Made by a program: the position numbers and the translations under genes. From positions 45,089 to 109,088 of the forward strand of contig CBFHOH010000016.1 of assembly GCA_965657335.1 (NCBI GenBank): a stretch of DNA of 64,000 nucleotides, in the 5' to 3' direction. Origin of the DNA: UBA4582 sp965657335. Its GTDB lineage: Bacteria; Pseudomonadota; Gammaproteobacteria; Pseudomonadales; Azotimanducaceae. Below the pieces are notes generated by a model, which worked only from the letters and a program-made list of their open reading frames with translations, made no database searches and had not been told where the DNA came from. This document shows, piece after piece, positions 18,953-27,786 of the stretch. The number at the start of each line of letters is the position of its first letter. The first letter of the stretch is position 1.

Positions 18953-19354
18953 GCTTCAACCTCTTTACAATCATATTTTTTAATTTTCGACGGAAACAAT
19001 ACCAGCCTGAGCACTAGAATGCAGCTAGCCTGTCGGTTTACAGCCATCGAGCCGACCACACTACAATCGGCCGCAGGTAACCACAGCCCAGTAACACCTC
19101 CTTTAGACCAACAACAATACCAAGCCGCACCAAAGCCAATATCCAAAGTGAATCCCGTACTCGCCACGTCAAGTCCGAGCAAATCAAACGATCAATCAAG
19201 TCTGCCAGCAAACAGCCTGTTAAAGTCATCATCGCTAATCAATTATTCATCTCTAAAGGAGTTAGGCGGACACATTTATATCGGTTATGTCTCTTGATCT
19301 ATCACCGAGTTTTCATATAGGTTGCGTAGTTCAAGTAACAATGAGGGATGCAAG
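18953..19354. other. 400-base gap without a supported gene
   Basis: Open frames exist on both strands (for example a 92-codon frame at 19019-19297) but are rich in Ser, Pro and Gln, have no family match that I recognise, and no good ribosome site. The segment should carry the promoters for the divergent ABM and nitroreductase genes. A weak promoter-like pair, TTGATC at 19294 and TATAGG at 19316 with a 16-base spacer, lies before the nitroreductase. Confidence 0.45.
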
Positions 19355-20038
19355 ATGGATGCGAGTGATTTCGACAAGCTAATAGCAGAACGACGAAGTA
19401 TCCGAGGATACAAAGACAAGCCGGTTCCAAGAGAATTGATCGCGGAGGTTATTGCGATCGCTAAAGGGGCTCCATCGTCAATGAATACACAACCCTGGTT
19501 CTTCCACGTAGTAACCGGCGAGCCGCTCGATAGGATTCGCGAGGGCAACACTCAAAAAATGATGTCTGGCGCCAATGTTGATCGAGAGATCAAAATGAAT
19601 CACGGTTATGAGGGTGAGTATCGTCGCAGACAGGTCGACATTGCGAAGCAACTATTCGCCGAGATGGGTATCGCTCGCGAAGACGCGGAAAAACGCCAAG
19701 ACTGGGTCATGCGCGGTTTTCGTCAATTTGATGCGCCTGTATCAATCGTCGTGACCTGCGAAAAATCCATGGAACACGACACGATTTGCCACTTTGATTT
19801 AGGCGCTGCAGTACATGGACTGGTGCTCACCGCGTGGACTCGGGGCTTGGGCACCGTGATCAATGGCCAAGGCATCATGCAATCGTCAGTCGTACGGGAG
19901 CATGCAAAAATCCCTGACGACCAAACGATCATGACCTGTGTTGCAATGGGTTGGCCTGATTTTGACTTCCCTGCCAACACTGTAAAATCCGTTCGCGAAG
20001 ACAACGAAAATTTTGTTACTTACACCGGGTTCGAATAA
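19355..20038 (+). CDS. Nitroreductase-family FMN-dependent oxidoreductase
   Basis: The ATG at 19355 gives a 227-residue protein; the earlier TTG at 19322 has no supporting site. The N-terminal FMN-binding motif ERRSIRGYKDKPVP and GAPSSMNTQPWFFHVV are typical, and GTVINGQGIMQS with MGWPDFDFPANTVKS supplies the C-terminal half. These flavoproteins reduce nitro groups, quinones or enones with NAD(P)H; some act as dehydrogenases of CoA esters or iodotyrosine. It is followed on the same strand by two MFS exporters. Confidence 0.9.
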   Translation: MDASDFDKLIAERRSIRGYKDKPVPRELIAEVIAIAKGAPSSMNTQPWFFHVVTGEPLDRIREGNTQKMMSGANVDREIKMNHGYEGEYRRRQVDIAKQLFAEMGIAREDAEKRQDWVMRGFRQFDAPVSIVVTCEKSMEHDTICHFDLGAAVHGLVLTAWTRGLGTVINGQGIMQSSVVREHAKIPDDQTIMTCVAMGWPDFDFPANTVKSVREDNENFVTYTGFE

Positions 20039-20149
20039 CGCGCGAGTACTGGCAACAATCTGCGGGCTCAGCTTTCCATCTACTGGCAAGTTGTCGCCCG
20101 CGGTCCTGTCGGCGTTCAAATCACCAAGATCTGAGCAGGCCGATATACG

Positions 20150-21373
20150 ATGCTGACTGAAGCTCGCAAACCTCTTGGTTTTGTTGAATTCATTTCCATC
20201 ATGGCTTTGATGATCGCGCTGACCGCGCTATCAATCGATGCGATGTTACCTGCGCTGACTGAGATTGGACTCGATCTTGGTGTCAGCAATGCGAATGATA
20301 CACAGCTCGTCATCAGTGTGATTTTCCTGGGCACAGCCATGGGTCAATTAGTTTGTGGCCCACTATCAGACAGCTATGGCAGAAAACCTCTGGTATTTTT
20401 TGGTATCACCATATTCATCATTGGCAGCCTGCTATGCATCTTCTCCACTGAATTCAGCTGGATGCTCTGGGGCCGGTTGTTGCAGGGCATAGGGCTTGGC
20501 GCGCCTCGCGTTATTTCAACAGCGATCATTCGCGATCTCTATCAAGGCAGGGAGATGGCCAGAGTCATGTCCTATGTCATGACCATATTCATTCTCGTAC
20601 CGGTGCTGGCGCCTGCACTCGGCCAGCTCATCCTATTTGTTGCCAGCTGGCGCATGATCTTCACGATGCTGCTTATCATGGGACTGCTGATTTTATTCTG
20701 GTTTATGATTCGTCAGCCAGAGACCCTACCGCGCAAACAGAGAGCACGATTTTCAGCGCAGCAACTTAAGCGCTCACTCAATCAGGTTTTGCGCAACCCC
20801 ATCACACTTGGTTACACCATTACCGCAGGATTTGTCTCGGGTCCCTTCGTGGCATTCCTCAGTTCAATACAGCAAATCCTGCAGCAACAGTATGGCTTGG
20901 GCACACTGTTTCCACTGTTCTTTGCCGGGCTTTCTATTGCCGTAGGGAGTGCATCGCTTTTAAATGCACGCCTGGTCATGCGAATTGGCATGCGCTCAAT
21001 GGCACGGCGAGCACTCATCACGCTGTGCGCTGTCGCGGCCACCTATGGAATGGTTGCGCTTAACAGCGATGGTCACCCCCCTCTTTGGTCGTTTATGTTT
21101 TTTCTTGCGACCGCACTGTTTTGCACAGGCATTCTGTTCGGAAACCTGAACGCGCTGGCGATGGAACCGCTGGGAAAAATCGCCGGCATTGGTGCAGCAA
21201 TCACCGCCTCGTTTGCGACTTTTATCTCCGTACCAATAGGCATGTTTATCGGACTATCGTACAACGGCACCGTCTTACCTCTGATTGCGGGATTCGGCAT
21301 CTGCAGTCTGACCGCTATTATTATCCAACATCTAACGGAAACGCGGAGAAGCATCAGTATCACAGCGCGCTGA
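20150..21373 (+). CDS. MFS drug-resistance transporter, Bcr/CflA type
   Basis: A 407-residue inner-membrane protein with twelve predicted hydrophobic segments. The opening IDAMLPALTEIGLDLG and the motif A GQLVCGPLSDSYGRKP, followed by RVISTAIIRDLYQG, are typical of the Bcr/CflA multidrug efflux group, which uses the proton gradient. The ribosome site is poor. It lies 111 bases after the nitroreductase and before another MFS gene. Confidence 0.88.
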   Translation: MLTEARKPLGFVEFISIMALMIALTALSIDAMLPALTEIGLDLGVSNANDTQLVISVIFLGTAMGQLVCGPLSDSYGRKPLVFFGITIFIIGSLLCIFSTEFSWMLWGRLLQGIGLGAPRVISTAIIRDLYQGREMARVMSYVMTIFILVPVLAPALGQLILFVASWRMIFTMLLIMGLLILFWFMIRQPETLPRKQRARFSAQQLKRSLNQVLRNPITLGYTITAGFVSGPFVAFLSSIQQILQQQYGLGTLFPLFFAGLSIAVGSASLLNARLVMRIGMRSMARRALITLCAVAATYGMVALNSDGHPPLWSFMFFLATALFCTGILFGNLNALAMEPLGKIAGIGAAITASFATFISVPIGMFIGLSYNGTVLPLIAGFGICSLTAIIIQHLTETRRSISITAR

Positions 21374-21489
21374 CGCACTTTGGCTTCAAACGTGATGAGA
21401 TGGCAAGGGATACCAGATTCATCGATTCTTCATTGCGCACATGATTCCGAAACGCTTACACTAACCAACTTTTTGAGGTGACCAACCCT

Positions 21490-22689
21490 ATGGGCGAGTT
21501 CCATACTGAACGCGCGAAGCGAACATTGCTGTTCTCACTCGTTTCCGTGGGGATGGGCTTTACAGTCTTATTTCCTATTCTTGCACCGCTTGGCCGTGAA
21601 ATGGGTTTGTCGGAAATCCAGATCACAACAATCATCAGCGCGTCCGGTCTGGTCGTATTTCTCACCAGCCCTGTTTGGGGAAGACGCAGCGATGCTTGGG
21701 GACGCAAACGCGTGCTGCTGTGTGGTCTTTTCGGATTTTCAGCGGGGACTTTCCTATTCAACTCGGTGCTTTATCTCGGGCTCGCAGGCATCCTGAGCGG
21801 CACGCTTCTGTTCATCGCGCTGATTATCGCCCGTGTGACGCACGCATCTGTAATGTCAGCTTCCATGCCCGCCGCCAACGCCTACATGGCAGACATCACT
21901 GACACGGCAAACCGCACAAAAGGCATGGGTGCAGCCGGTGCAGCCAACAATATAGGCACAATCCTAGGTCCGGCGGTCGCCGGCTTAGCGGTCATCTCGC
22001 TGTTGACACCACTCTGGGTTATGGCGGCCATCGCATTTCTTAACGGTTTGTTCGTCTGGCGTTTTTTACAAGAGCCGCCACGACACAAGACGCCCGCTTC
22101 TCGCGAACGTCTTAAATACACAGACCCCCGAATTCTGCCGTTTATTATCATTGGTATCGCTATGTTCACAGGTATGGGACTCGTGCAGCAGACCATGGGG
22201 TTTCGTTTTCAGGATGCGCTTGGACTCAGCGCATCAGAAACAGCGCAGAACTTCGGCTTTGCCATGATGTTGTCGGGAGCGGCCTCGTTGTTTTCGCAGG
22301 CAGTTATCGTGCAACGTTTTAATCTCGCGCCCTTCACCTTGCTGCGTTTTGCAATTCCTCTTTTGGTCGTCGCCTTCGCGATGATGGCGCTATTAGAAAC
22401 TCAGGTTTGGTTGACGATTGCGATGATGATTCAGGGGCTTGGCATGGGCCTAGCTTCACCCGGTTTTACCGCCGGTGCTTCGCTCGCGGTATCACCCGAG
22501 GAACAGGGTGCCGTCGCTGGTGTCGCTGGTTCCTGCGGGCCACTGGGTTTCACTCTCGGTCCGTTTATCGGTGGCGCGCTCTACACGCTCGAGCCTACAG
22601 CGCCTTACTTCTTCGCGGCAGGTCTCTTTCTAGTACTTTTTTTGTTTATGAATCAACTGGGCAAGCGGGTGACGAGCCATTCGACTTAA
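21490..22689 (+). CDS. MFS transporter, efflux type
   Basis: A second twelve-segment major facilitator, about 399 residues. Motif A is SPVWGRRSDAWGRKRVLL, and a later proline/glycine-rich segment GPAVAGLAVISLLTPLW resembles the motif C of drug exporters. The ATG at 21490 has GAGGTGA about nine bases ahead; a GTG at 21478 is part of that same site and so is less likely. It differs clearly in sequence from the MFS gene before it. The substrate is unknown. Confidence 0.88.
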   Translation: MGEFHTERAKRTLLFSLVSVGMGFTVLFPILAPLGREMGLSEIQITTIISASGLVVFLTSPVWGRRSDAWGRKRVLLCGLFGFSAGTFLFNSVLYLGLAGILSGTLLFIALIIARVTHASVMSASMPAANAYMADITDTANRTKGMGAAGAANNIGTILGPAVAGLAVISLLTPLWVMAAIAFLNGLFVWRFLQEPPRHKTPASRERLKYTDPRILPFIIIGIAMFTGMGLVQQTMGFRFQDALGLSASETAQNFGFAMMLSGAASLFSQAVIVQRFNLAPFTLLRFAIPLLVVAFAMMALLETQVWLTIAMMIQGLGMGLASPGFTAGASLAVSPEEQGAVAGVAGSCGPLGFTLGPFIGGALYTLEPTAPYFFAAGLFLVLFLFMNQLGKRVTSHST

Positions 22690-22704
22690 CTCATCATCTC
22701 GCCG

Positions 22705-22725
22705 GGTCGACACTGTCGACCTTTT
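22705..22725 (+). terminator. Likely rho-independent terminator after MFS gene
   Basis: GGTCGACA and TGTCGACC form a perfect 8-base inverted repeat around one C, followed by four T. It lies 15 bases past the MFS stop. The T run is short. Confidence 0.65.
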
Positions 22726-22928
22726 ACCCAAAGTTGCGCCAGCGCTGCTAACAAGACAAACCATCATCAATTTTCGAGATCCGACTTACTTTTTGCCCGC
22801 CACGTTATTCGCTGACATGTTTTCTGGCTTCGACCTTTGTGCCTTTGGCGTTACTACAGCGGTATTAGCTTGAGCCGTTCGCAGACACTTGCTAACCTGC
22901 GATGGTCTAAAATCAAGGAGTAGTCTCC

Positions 22929-23669
22929 ATGTCTCTTATCCTCTACGGCGTACCTTTTTCACAACCTGTCAGAGCTGTTATGTGGTTGTTATTCCTCAAA
23001 AAAGCACCATTTGAGATGGTCCTTATCAACCCGGGATCGAAGGGAGAGACAGGTAGTCGGAACCCGGCTTTTTTAGCGAAAAATCCGAGCGGCACGATCC
23101 CTTGCATAGAGGAAACGGAAACTGGATTCACCCTTGGCGAAGCACATGCCATCATGACCTACCTCGCGCGCACACGCGGCTGGACCGATGTCTACCCGGA
23201 GCACGAACACACTCGGGCAAAAATTGATGCCTATCTGCACTATCATCATAGAAACATCCGCGAGGCCTCAGTCGGGCTTGTGGCACCCAAGATAAGAAAA
23301 GATCTGAATATTCCAGAGGCTATTCAGGCAGGCGCACGCAGAAATCTAACCGCTGCACTGAAAACACTTGAGAGTGGATCGCTTTCGAATAATCGTTTTC
23401 TTGTTGGCGACACTGTCACCCTAGCTGATCTCGCCGCTTATGTGGAAATAGGACAACTGCAACCGCAATTTACCAATGTATTTGACCTATCGGCTTTTCC
23501 TCATGTATCGCGCTGGCTCAAAGACATGAGCGAAGTCGACGGACACGATGATGTGCATGCAGTACTCGCTGAATTGGGCGATATATCGGTTGAGGCACCA
23601 ACGATGGATACAATCAAAAACGCCAACAAGATGGCACTGTCGGCGTTGAAACGGCGCTTGGCGAATTAG
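22929..23669 (+). CDS. Glutathione S-transferase family protein
   Basis: The 246-residue product has a thioredoxin-like N-terminal domain starting LILYGVPFSQPVRAVMWLL, the NPSGTIPCIEE cis-proline segment and GEAHAIMTYLA with the glutathione gamma-glutamyl contact. An all-helical C-terminal domain follows (FLVGDTVTLADLAAYVEIGQ). It resembles theta-class enzymes. AAGGAG before the ATG fixes the start. It could detoxify epoxides, enones or halides made by the oxidative genes around it. Its stop overlaps that of the convergent TetR gene by a few bases. Confidence 0.9.
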   Translation: MSLILYGVPFSQPVRAVMWLLFLKKAPFEMVLINPGSKGETGSRNPAFLAKNPSGTIPCIEETETGFTLGEAHAIMTYLARTRGWTDVYPEHEHTRAKIDAYLHYHHRNIREASVGLVAPKIRKDLNIPEAIQAGARRNLTAALKTLESGSLSNNRFLVGDTVTLADLAAYVEIGQLQPQFTNVFDLSAFPHVSRWLKDMSEVDGHDDVHAVLAELGDISVEAPTMDTIKNANKMALSALKRRLAN

Positions 23670-24301
23670 GACTTTTTCACCGACTGCCAACTCGCTTCCG
23701 CCAATATGGCCGCGACTTCTCCCGGAGAGCGTGTGCTTCTGCCTGAGAGCCACAACCGAGAACATTCAAGCGTCGGCCCGCAAATTAGCGGCATGTATAA
23801 ACCCGTTGGCAGTGCCTGCAATTCACCGGACGTCACATGGGGTGCAAACCAATCGTAGGTTGATTGACCAAACGCGCGGTCTTTCTCCTTGAGTTCCAGC
23901 CTGGCACTCTCTGAAAGCTTGATTTCCCTCGATAGCAGAAATGCGGCCAACTGGGGTTGATCCGTCACCCACTCGCAGCAGAAGGTCACCATCGCCTTGA
24001 TACCGGTGTTTGCGGTGTTTCGCGGCAATAACGCTGAAAGCAACCCGGCGTTAAAATGATCGACGCCTTCAACAAATAGTGCCTCGGCAATGCCTTCTTT
24101 GCTACCAAAGTGATGATAGAGGCTACCTACGGAGCAATCCGCGTCCTGAAGAATGTCACCGACATTGGTTTGTTCGATGCCTACATCGGAGAAATGCGCC
24201 AGTGAGACTTCCATTACCCGGGACTTCAACGCGCTTGTCTGGTTTTTACGAGTCTGGCTTTTGCCAGAATGATGCTTGTGGAACGTAGTAGTAGAAGTCA
24301 T
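23666..24301 (-). CDS. TetR-family regulator, likely controls the divergent acyl-CoA dehydrogenase pair
   Basis: The 211-residue product has a basic N-terminal tail, then the TetR helix-turn-helix: VGDILQDADCSVGSLYHHFGSKEGIAEALF. It is divergent from the acyl-CoA dehydrogenase genes, and a perfect palindrome (24352-24368) lies between them. I infer a FadR/KstR-like repressor released by an acyl-CoA or related ligand. The ribosome site is GGAAAC. The link to the dehydrogenases is inference. Confidence 0.88.
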   Translation of the reverse strand: MTSTTTFHKHHSGKSQTRKNQTSALKSRVMEVSLAHFSDVGIEQTNVGDILQDADCSVGSLYHHFGSKEGIAEALFVEGVDHFNAGLLSALLPRNTANTGIKAMVTFCCEWVTDQPQLAAFLLSREIKLSESARLELKEKDRAFGQSTYDWFAPHVTSGELQALPTGLYMPLICGPTLECSRLWLSGRSTRSPGEVAAILAEASWQSVKKS

Positions 24302-24351
24302 GTTTCCGTGACAGATGTCCGCGTCGCTGTTTGACCTATTAAAGCATTATT

Positions 24352-24368
24352 CTAGAATTTTGTTCTAG
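24352..24368. promoter_or_regulatory. Palindrome between tetR and acyl-CoA dehydrogenases, candidate TetR operator
   Basis: CTAGAA-TTTTG-TTCTAG is a perfect 6-base inverted repeat, with partly matching TTATT/AATAA flanks that lengthen the symmetry. It lies 50 bases from the TetR ATG and 56 bases from the dehydrogenase ATG, a usual place for an autoregulating TetR operator. Confidence 0.7.
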
Positions 24369-24424
24369 TAATAATTTCTATTTTTGCTATATTGCCCATC
24401 TCGAACACCTATTTGGACACCTTA

Positions 24425-25591
24425 ATGGATATTAAACTCAGTAAAGAAGATCTCGAATTCGAAGCGGAAGTCAGAGGTTTTCTGAAGGAAAATGCCTACA
24501 CTGGCGGCGATGCCGAGGCATGGCGAATGAATTGGTTTGAGAAAGCCAGAGAGAAGGGCAACTGGGACGTACCCAAATGGCCAGAGAAGTTTGGCGGGCC
24601 TGGCTGGACACCGAATCAGCACTTCGTCTGGCAGAAAGAAACAGCACGCGCCGGCACCCCATGGGATATGCCTTTTGGTCTCAGCATGTTGGCGCCGGTA
24701 TTAATGGCACACGGGTCAGAGGAACAACAACAGCGCTTCCTTCCGGATATTCGCGCCCGCAAAGTGAACTGGTGTCAGGGTTATTCTGAGCCGGGCGCAG
24801 GTTCTGACCTCGCCAGCCTGAAAACCAAAGCCGAGCTATCAGAAGACGGCACTCACTACGTCGTCAATGGCACTAAAATCTGGACCACCATGGCACATAT
24901 CGCCGACTGGATTTTTTGTCTCACCCGCACATCAGATGCAGGCATTAAGCAAGAAGGCATTACCTTCCTATTATTTCCCATGAAGCAAGACGGCGTAGAA
25001 ATAAAGCCCATCATCACGCTCGGCGGATCACACACGGTTAACACCGTATTTTTTACTGACGTGAAAGTGCCTGTTGAAAATCGCGTTGGCGAGGAAGGCA
25101 AAGGCTGGGCCTATGCCAAGGGATTACTAGAGCACGAGCGCACCGGTATTGCAGGTATCTCTAACTCAATCGTTGCCCTCGAGGGTTTGAAGGGCAAAGC
25201 TCGCAGCGTCAAACGGGGCAATGGCAGCCTGATGGACGTGCCAAGCTTCCGCGCCAAGATCGCGGAGCTCGAGGTCGACCTCATGGCCGTTGAATACACA
25301 GAGCTGCGTAGCCTAGCTACTGCCAGCGCCGGCACAGCACCGGGTCCAGAATCTTCGATCCTCAAGCTAAAAGGCACTGATATCCAGCAAAGAATTCAAA
25401 AGCTGACCATGGAAGCAGGCGGACAGTTCTCTGCAGCTTGGGGCGGCACCAATGCCGGACCAGATTTCGCCCGCGCAGGTATGGGCGGATATATGTCCAG
25501 TCGGGTCTACACCATCTACGGTGGCGCAAGCGAAGTTCAAAAAGACATTGTCACCAAAAAAGTGCTTGGCATTAAGTCACCAAAAAAATAG
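24425..25591 (+). CDS. Acyl-CoA dehydrogenase, likely catalytic subunit of a heteromeric pair
   Basis: The ATG at 24425 gives a 388-residue flavoprotein starting MDIKLSKEDLEFEAEVRGFL. The FAD/acyl-CoA signature GYSEPGAGSDLASLKTKAEL and the C-terminal YTIYGGASEVQKDIV are present. The Glu used by medium-chain enzymes in YEGT is replaced by Gly, but GLLEHERTGIAG offers a Glu at the helix G position used by isovaleryl-type enzymes. A second dehydrogenase follows after ten bases. Adjacent FadE pairs in steroid degraders form alpha2beta2 enzymes, and I infer the same here. It should open the beta-oxidation of an unusual acyl-CoA. Confidence 0.9.
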   Translation: MDIKLSKEDLEFEAEVRGFLKENAYTGGDAEAWRMNWFEKAREKGNWDVPKWPEKFGGPGWTPNQHFVWQKETARAGTPWDMPFGLSMLAPVLMAHGSEEQQQRFLPDIRARKVNWCQGYSEPGAGSDLASLKTKAELSEDGTHYVVNGTKIWTTMAHIADWIFCLTRTSDAGIKQEGITFLLFPMKQDGVEIKPIITLGGSHTVNTVFFTDVKVPVENRVGEEGKGWAYAKGLLEHERTGIAGISNSIVALEGLKGKARSVKRGNGSLMDVPSFRAKIAELEVDLMAVEYTELRSLATASAGTAPGPESSILKLKGTDIQQRIQKLTMEAGGQFSAAWGGTNAGPDFARAGMGGYMSSRVYTIYGGASEVQKDIVTKKVLGIKSPKK

Positions 25592-25601
25592 GAAATCTGA
25601 A

Positions 25602-26726
25602 ATGAATTTTGATTTAAGTGAAGAACAACAACTCGTTTCGGACTCAATAGAACGGTTTGTCCAAGAAAACTATCACCTTGAGAACAGAGTGGCGATCGTC
25701 AAGCAGGCGCCCGGATACAGCGAAGATTATTGGAAAACAATGTCGGAACTCGGCTGGCTGGGGTTGCCATTTAGTGAAGATGACGGCGGTTTCGGCGGCA
25801 ATCAGATCGACACCATGGTACTGATGGAGCAGTTCGGTAAGGGTCTCGTATTAGAGCCGTATCTTGCCAGCATTATTCTTGGCGGCGGCGCAATAAAGCG
25901 CGCTGGCAGCGAAGAACAACGCCGAGCCTGGCTCGAGAGTGTGATCGATGGATCAAAACAGCTCGCGTTGGCCTACGCTGAACCAGAATCGGGTTACGAG
26001 CCTCACAATGTTGCCCTTGCAGGCACCAGCACTGACGATGGCTACACCCTGACCGGCACTAAATGTATGGTACTGCATGGCGGCACCGCGAGCGCATTTG
26101 TCGTGTCTTTCCGAACCAGTGGCGGCACGGTTGATCAGTCAGGAATCACACTGGCCCTCGTTCCAGCAGACAGAGAAGGCCTTTCTGTTCAGGCTTTTCC
26201 AACTGTTGACGGTCTTCAGTCGTCTGAATTGACCTTCGATAAAGTCGCTATCACCGCAGCGGACATTATTGGCGATGTTGATGACGGTTTTGACACACTC
26301 AACGCGACAATCAATGACGGCATTTTGGCTGTTGCTGCAGAAGCCGTTGGCGCCATGGAAGTGCTCTATAAAGACACCGTTGCCTACACTCAGGACAGAG
26401 AGCAGTTTGACCACCCGCTGTCTGACTTCCAAGTGCTGCAGCATCGCATGGTGGAAATGTTCATGGAATACGAGCAATGCAAATCATTACTGTTTCGCGC
26501 CACCATGGAAGTCGCGGCCGACGGCGAAGACGCGCAGCGCTGCGTACACGCGCTCAAACATTTAATTGGCAAGGCGTCATTCTTTGTCGGTGAAAATGCG
26601 GTGCAGACACACGGGGGAATGGGTGTCACAGAGGAATTGCGCGTCGGTCATTACTTTAAGCGGTTGCTTGTCATTGAGGCACAGTTCGGCAACACCGACT
26701 ACCACCTCGACCAGTTCGCTGCCTGA
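25602..26726 (+). CDS. Acyl-CoA dehydrogenase, likely partner subunit
   Basis: The ATG at 25602 (AGGAAA ahead) gives 374 residues; a longer frame from 25452 overlaps the previous gene and is not credible. Acyl-CoA dehydrogenase features include LGLPFSEDDGGFGG, LALAYAEPESGYEP and QTHGGMGVTEELRVGHYFKR. I do not see a YEGT box or a helix G Glu in the matching place (TINDGILAVAAEAVGAM), so this subunit may bind FAD or CoA without supplying the base. It is co-transcribed with the gene before it and is followed by two hairpins. Confidence 0.88.
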   Translation: MNFDLSEEQQLVSDSIERFVQENYHLENRVAIVKQAPGYSEDYWKTMSELGWLGLPFSEDDGGFGGNQIDTMVLMEQFGKGLVLEPYLASIILGGGAIKRAGSEEQRRAWLESVIDGSKQLALAYAEPESGYEPHNVALAGTSTDDGYTLTGTKCMVLHGGTASAFVVSFRTSGGTVDQSGITLALVPADREGLSVQAFPTVDGLQSSELTFDKVAITAADIIGDVDDGFDTLNATINDGILAVAAEAVGAMEVLYKDTVAYTQDREQFDHPLSDFQVLQHRMVEMFMEYEQCKSLLFRATMEVAADGEDAQRCVHALKHLIGKASFFVGENAVQTHGGMGVTEELRVGHYFKRLLVIEAQFGNTDYHLDQFAA

Positions 26727-26736
26727 TCCAGACCGC

Positions 26737-26754
26737 CTAAGCCGAGAGGCTTAG
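26737..26754. terminator. GNRA-loop hairpin after dehydrogenase operon
   Basis: CTAAGCC-GAGA-GGCTTAG forms a perfect 7 bp stem with a GAGA tetraloop, ten bases after the dehydrogenase stop. No T run follows, so termination would be partial or rho-assisted; an mRNA 3'-end stabiliser is also possible. Confidence 0.5.
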
Positions 26755-26772
26755 CGTTCCGCATGAAAGCTT

Positions 26773-26802
26773 GTTCCACAACCAAAACTTTGGTTGTGGA
26801 AC
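26773..26802. terminator. Perfect 14-base inverted repeat between convergent genes
   Basis: GTTCCACAACCAAA and TTTGGTTGTGGAAC form a perfect 14-base inverted repeat around AC. It would fold as a very stable hairpin on either strand. It lies between the plus-strand dehydrogenases and the minus-strand HAD gene, where a two-way terminator would be expected, but there is no proper T run on either side. Confidence 0.6.
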
Positions 26803-26927
26803 ATCTTTGTCTCGTTACAAATTTGCGCGGGATTGAAATCTTCACAACTGCACTCAGTCACGCCGATCAGTTACTCATCTTGTGCACGATCAATCGCCAC
26901 AAAGTGACCAACAGCCTAACGCCTGCC

Positions 26928-27590
26928 TTAATCCCCGTGGAGGCCAGGCAGACGTTCGCCCAGCAATTCGGGCAAATCCATCAGCGCATTAATTCTTGCT
27001 GTCGCACCAGTAAAATCCTGATGCTCAGTGAATTCATTCTTAACAATCACGCACCGAATGCCAGCGGCGATAGCCGAGCCAAGTCCTCGCGCAGAATCTT
27101 CGATAATTAACGCATTTTCCGGCGCGATGGCATAACGCTCAATCGCCGCCAAGTAGGGATCAGGCGCAGGCTTTGTTTGTGCGTAATCTCCCAATGCCAA
27201 GACGAAGTCAAAATACGATGTGATATTTCGCGATTCGTGGATTAAGTCAAAGTGCTCGCGCCGAGAGGTTGTCACAATTGCCATCGGATACTTTCCGCTG
27301 AGACACGCTAAAGTGTTTTCAACGCCAGGAATCTGAATATCCTGAGACAAGAGGAAACTTGCATACCGGCGATTCCTTCGCTCACGAAACGCTTCGCGCT
27401 CATCAACCGATAGTTGCGATGAATATGCCGACTGGCCAGTGACCATATGATCCATGTATTGATCCAGCGTCAAACTGATATCCATCAACGCCAGCTCTTC
27501 CTGCGTCGCCTTGAAGTACCAGTATTCACTATCGACGAGCACGCCATCATGGTCAAAAAGCAGATGGGTAACGTTACTAAAATCCGTCAT
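26928..27590 (-). CDS. HAD-superfamily phosphatase/phosphomutase-like hydrolase
   Basis: The ATG at 27590 has GGAAAA ahead and gives 220 residues. Motif I is LLFDHDGVLVDSE (Asp13 nucleophile, Asp15), motif II TTSRREHFD, motif III Lys in AQTKPAPDPYL, and motif IV IIEDSARG. The cap insert places it in the beta-phosphoglucomutase/GS1-like subfamily. Substrates are small phosphorylated metabolites, such as sugar phosphates or phosphoglycolate. It is divergent from the epoxide hydrolase; a short ATCAGA-N9-TCTGAT repeat at 27645-27665 lies between them. Confidence 0.87.
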   Translation of the reverse strand: MTDFSNVTHLLFDHDGVLVDSEYWYFKATQEELALMDISLTLDQYMDHMVTGQSAYSSQLSVDEREAFRERRNRRYASFLLSQDIQIPGVENTLACLSGKYPMAIVTTSRREHFDLIHESRNITSYFDFVLALGDYAQTKPAPDPYLAAIERYAIAPENALIIEDSARGLGSAIAAGIRCVIVKNEFTEHQDFTGATARINALMDLPELLGERLPGLHGD

Positions 27591-27786
27591 TATTTTTTCC
27601 AAATTGTCACAATCGGATAAACATCTCTCGGCTAACTTATGAAGATCAGATGCAACGGGTCTGATTGCTTCACTAGCTGAAATTTGCCTTCACCCGAATC
27701 AAAGATTCGCAGTGGAATCATGCATTGCTTAACATAGTATTTTTTTACGATAATACCAACTCAAGATACACCTGAGAGCCTGACTC

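Noticed and set aside
19019..19297. A 92-codon plus-strand frame before the nitroreductase
   Set aside because: No ribosome site or family match, Ser/Pro/Gln-rich composition, and it fills a region that must carry promoters.
25452..25601. Longer N-terminus for the second acyl-CoA dehydrogenase
   Set aside because: It overlaps the end of the first dehydrogenase; the family start and ribosome site are at 25602.
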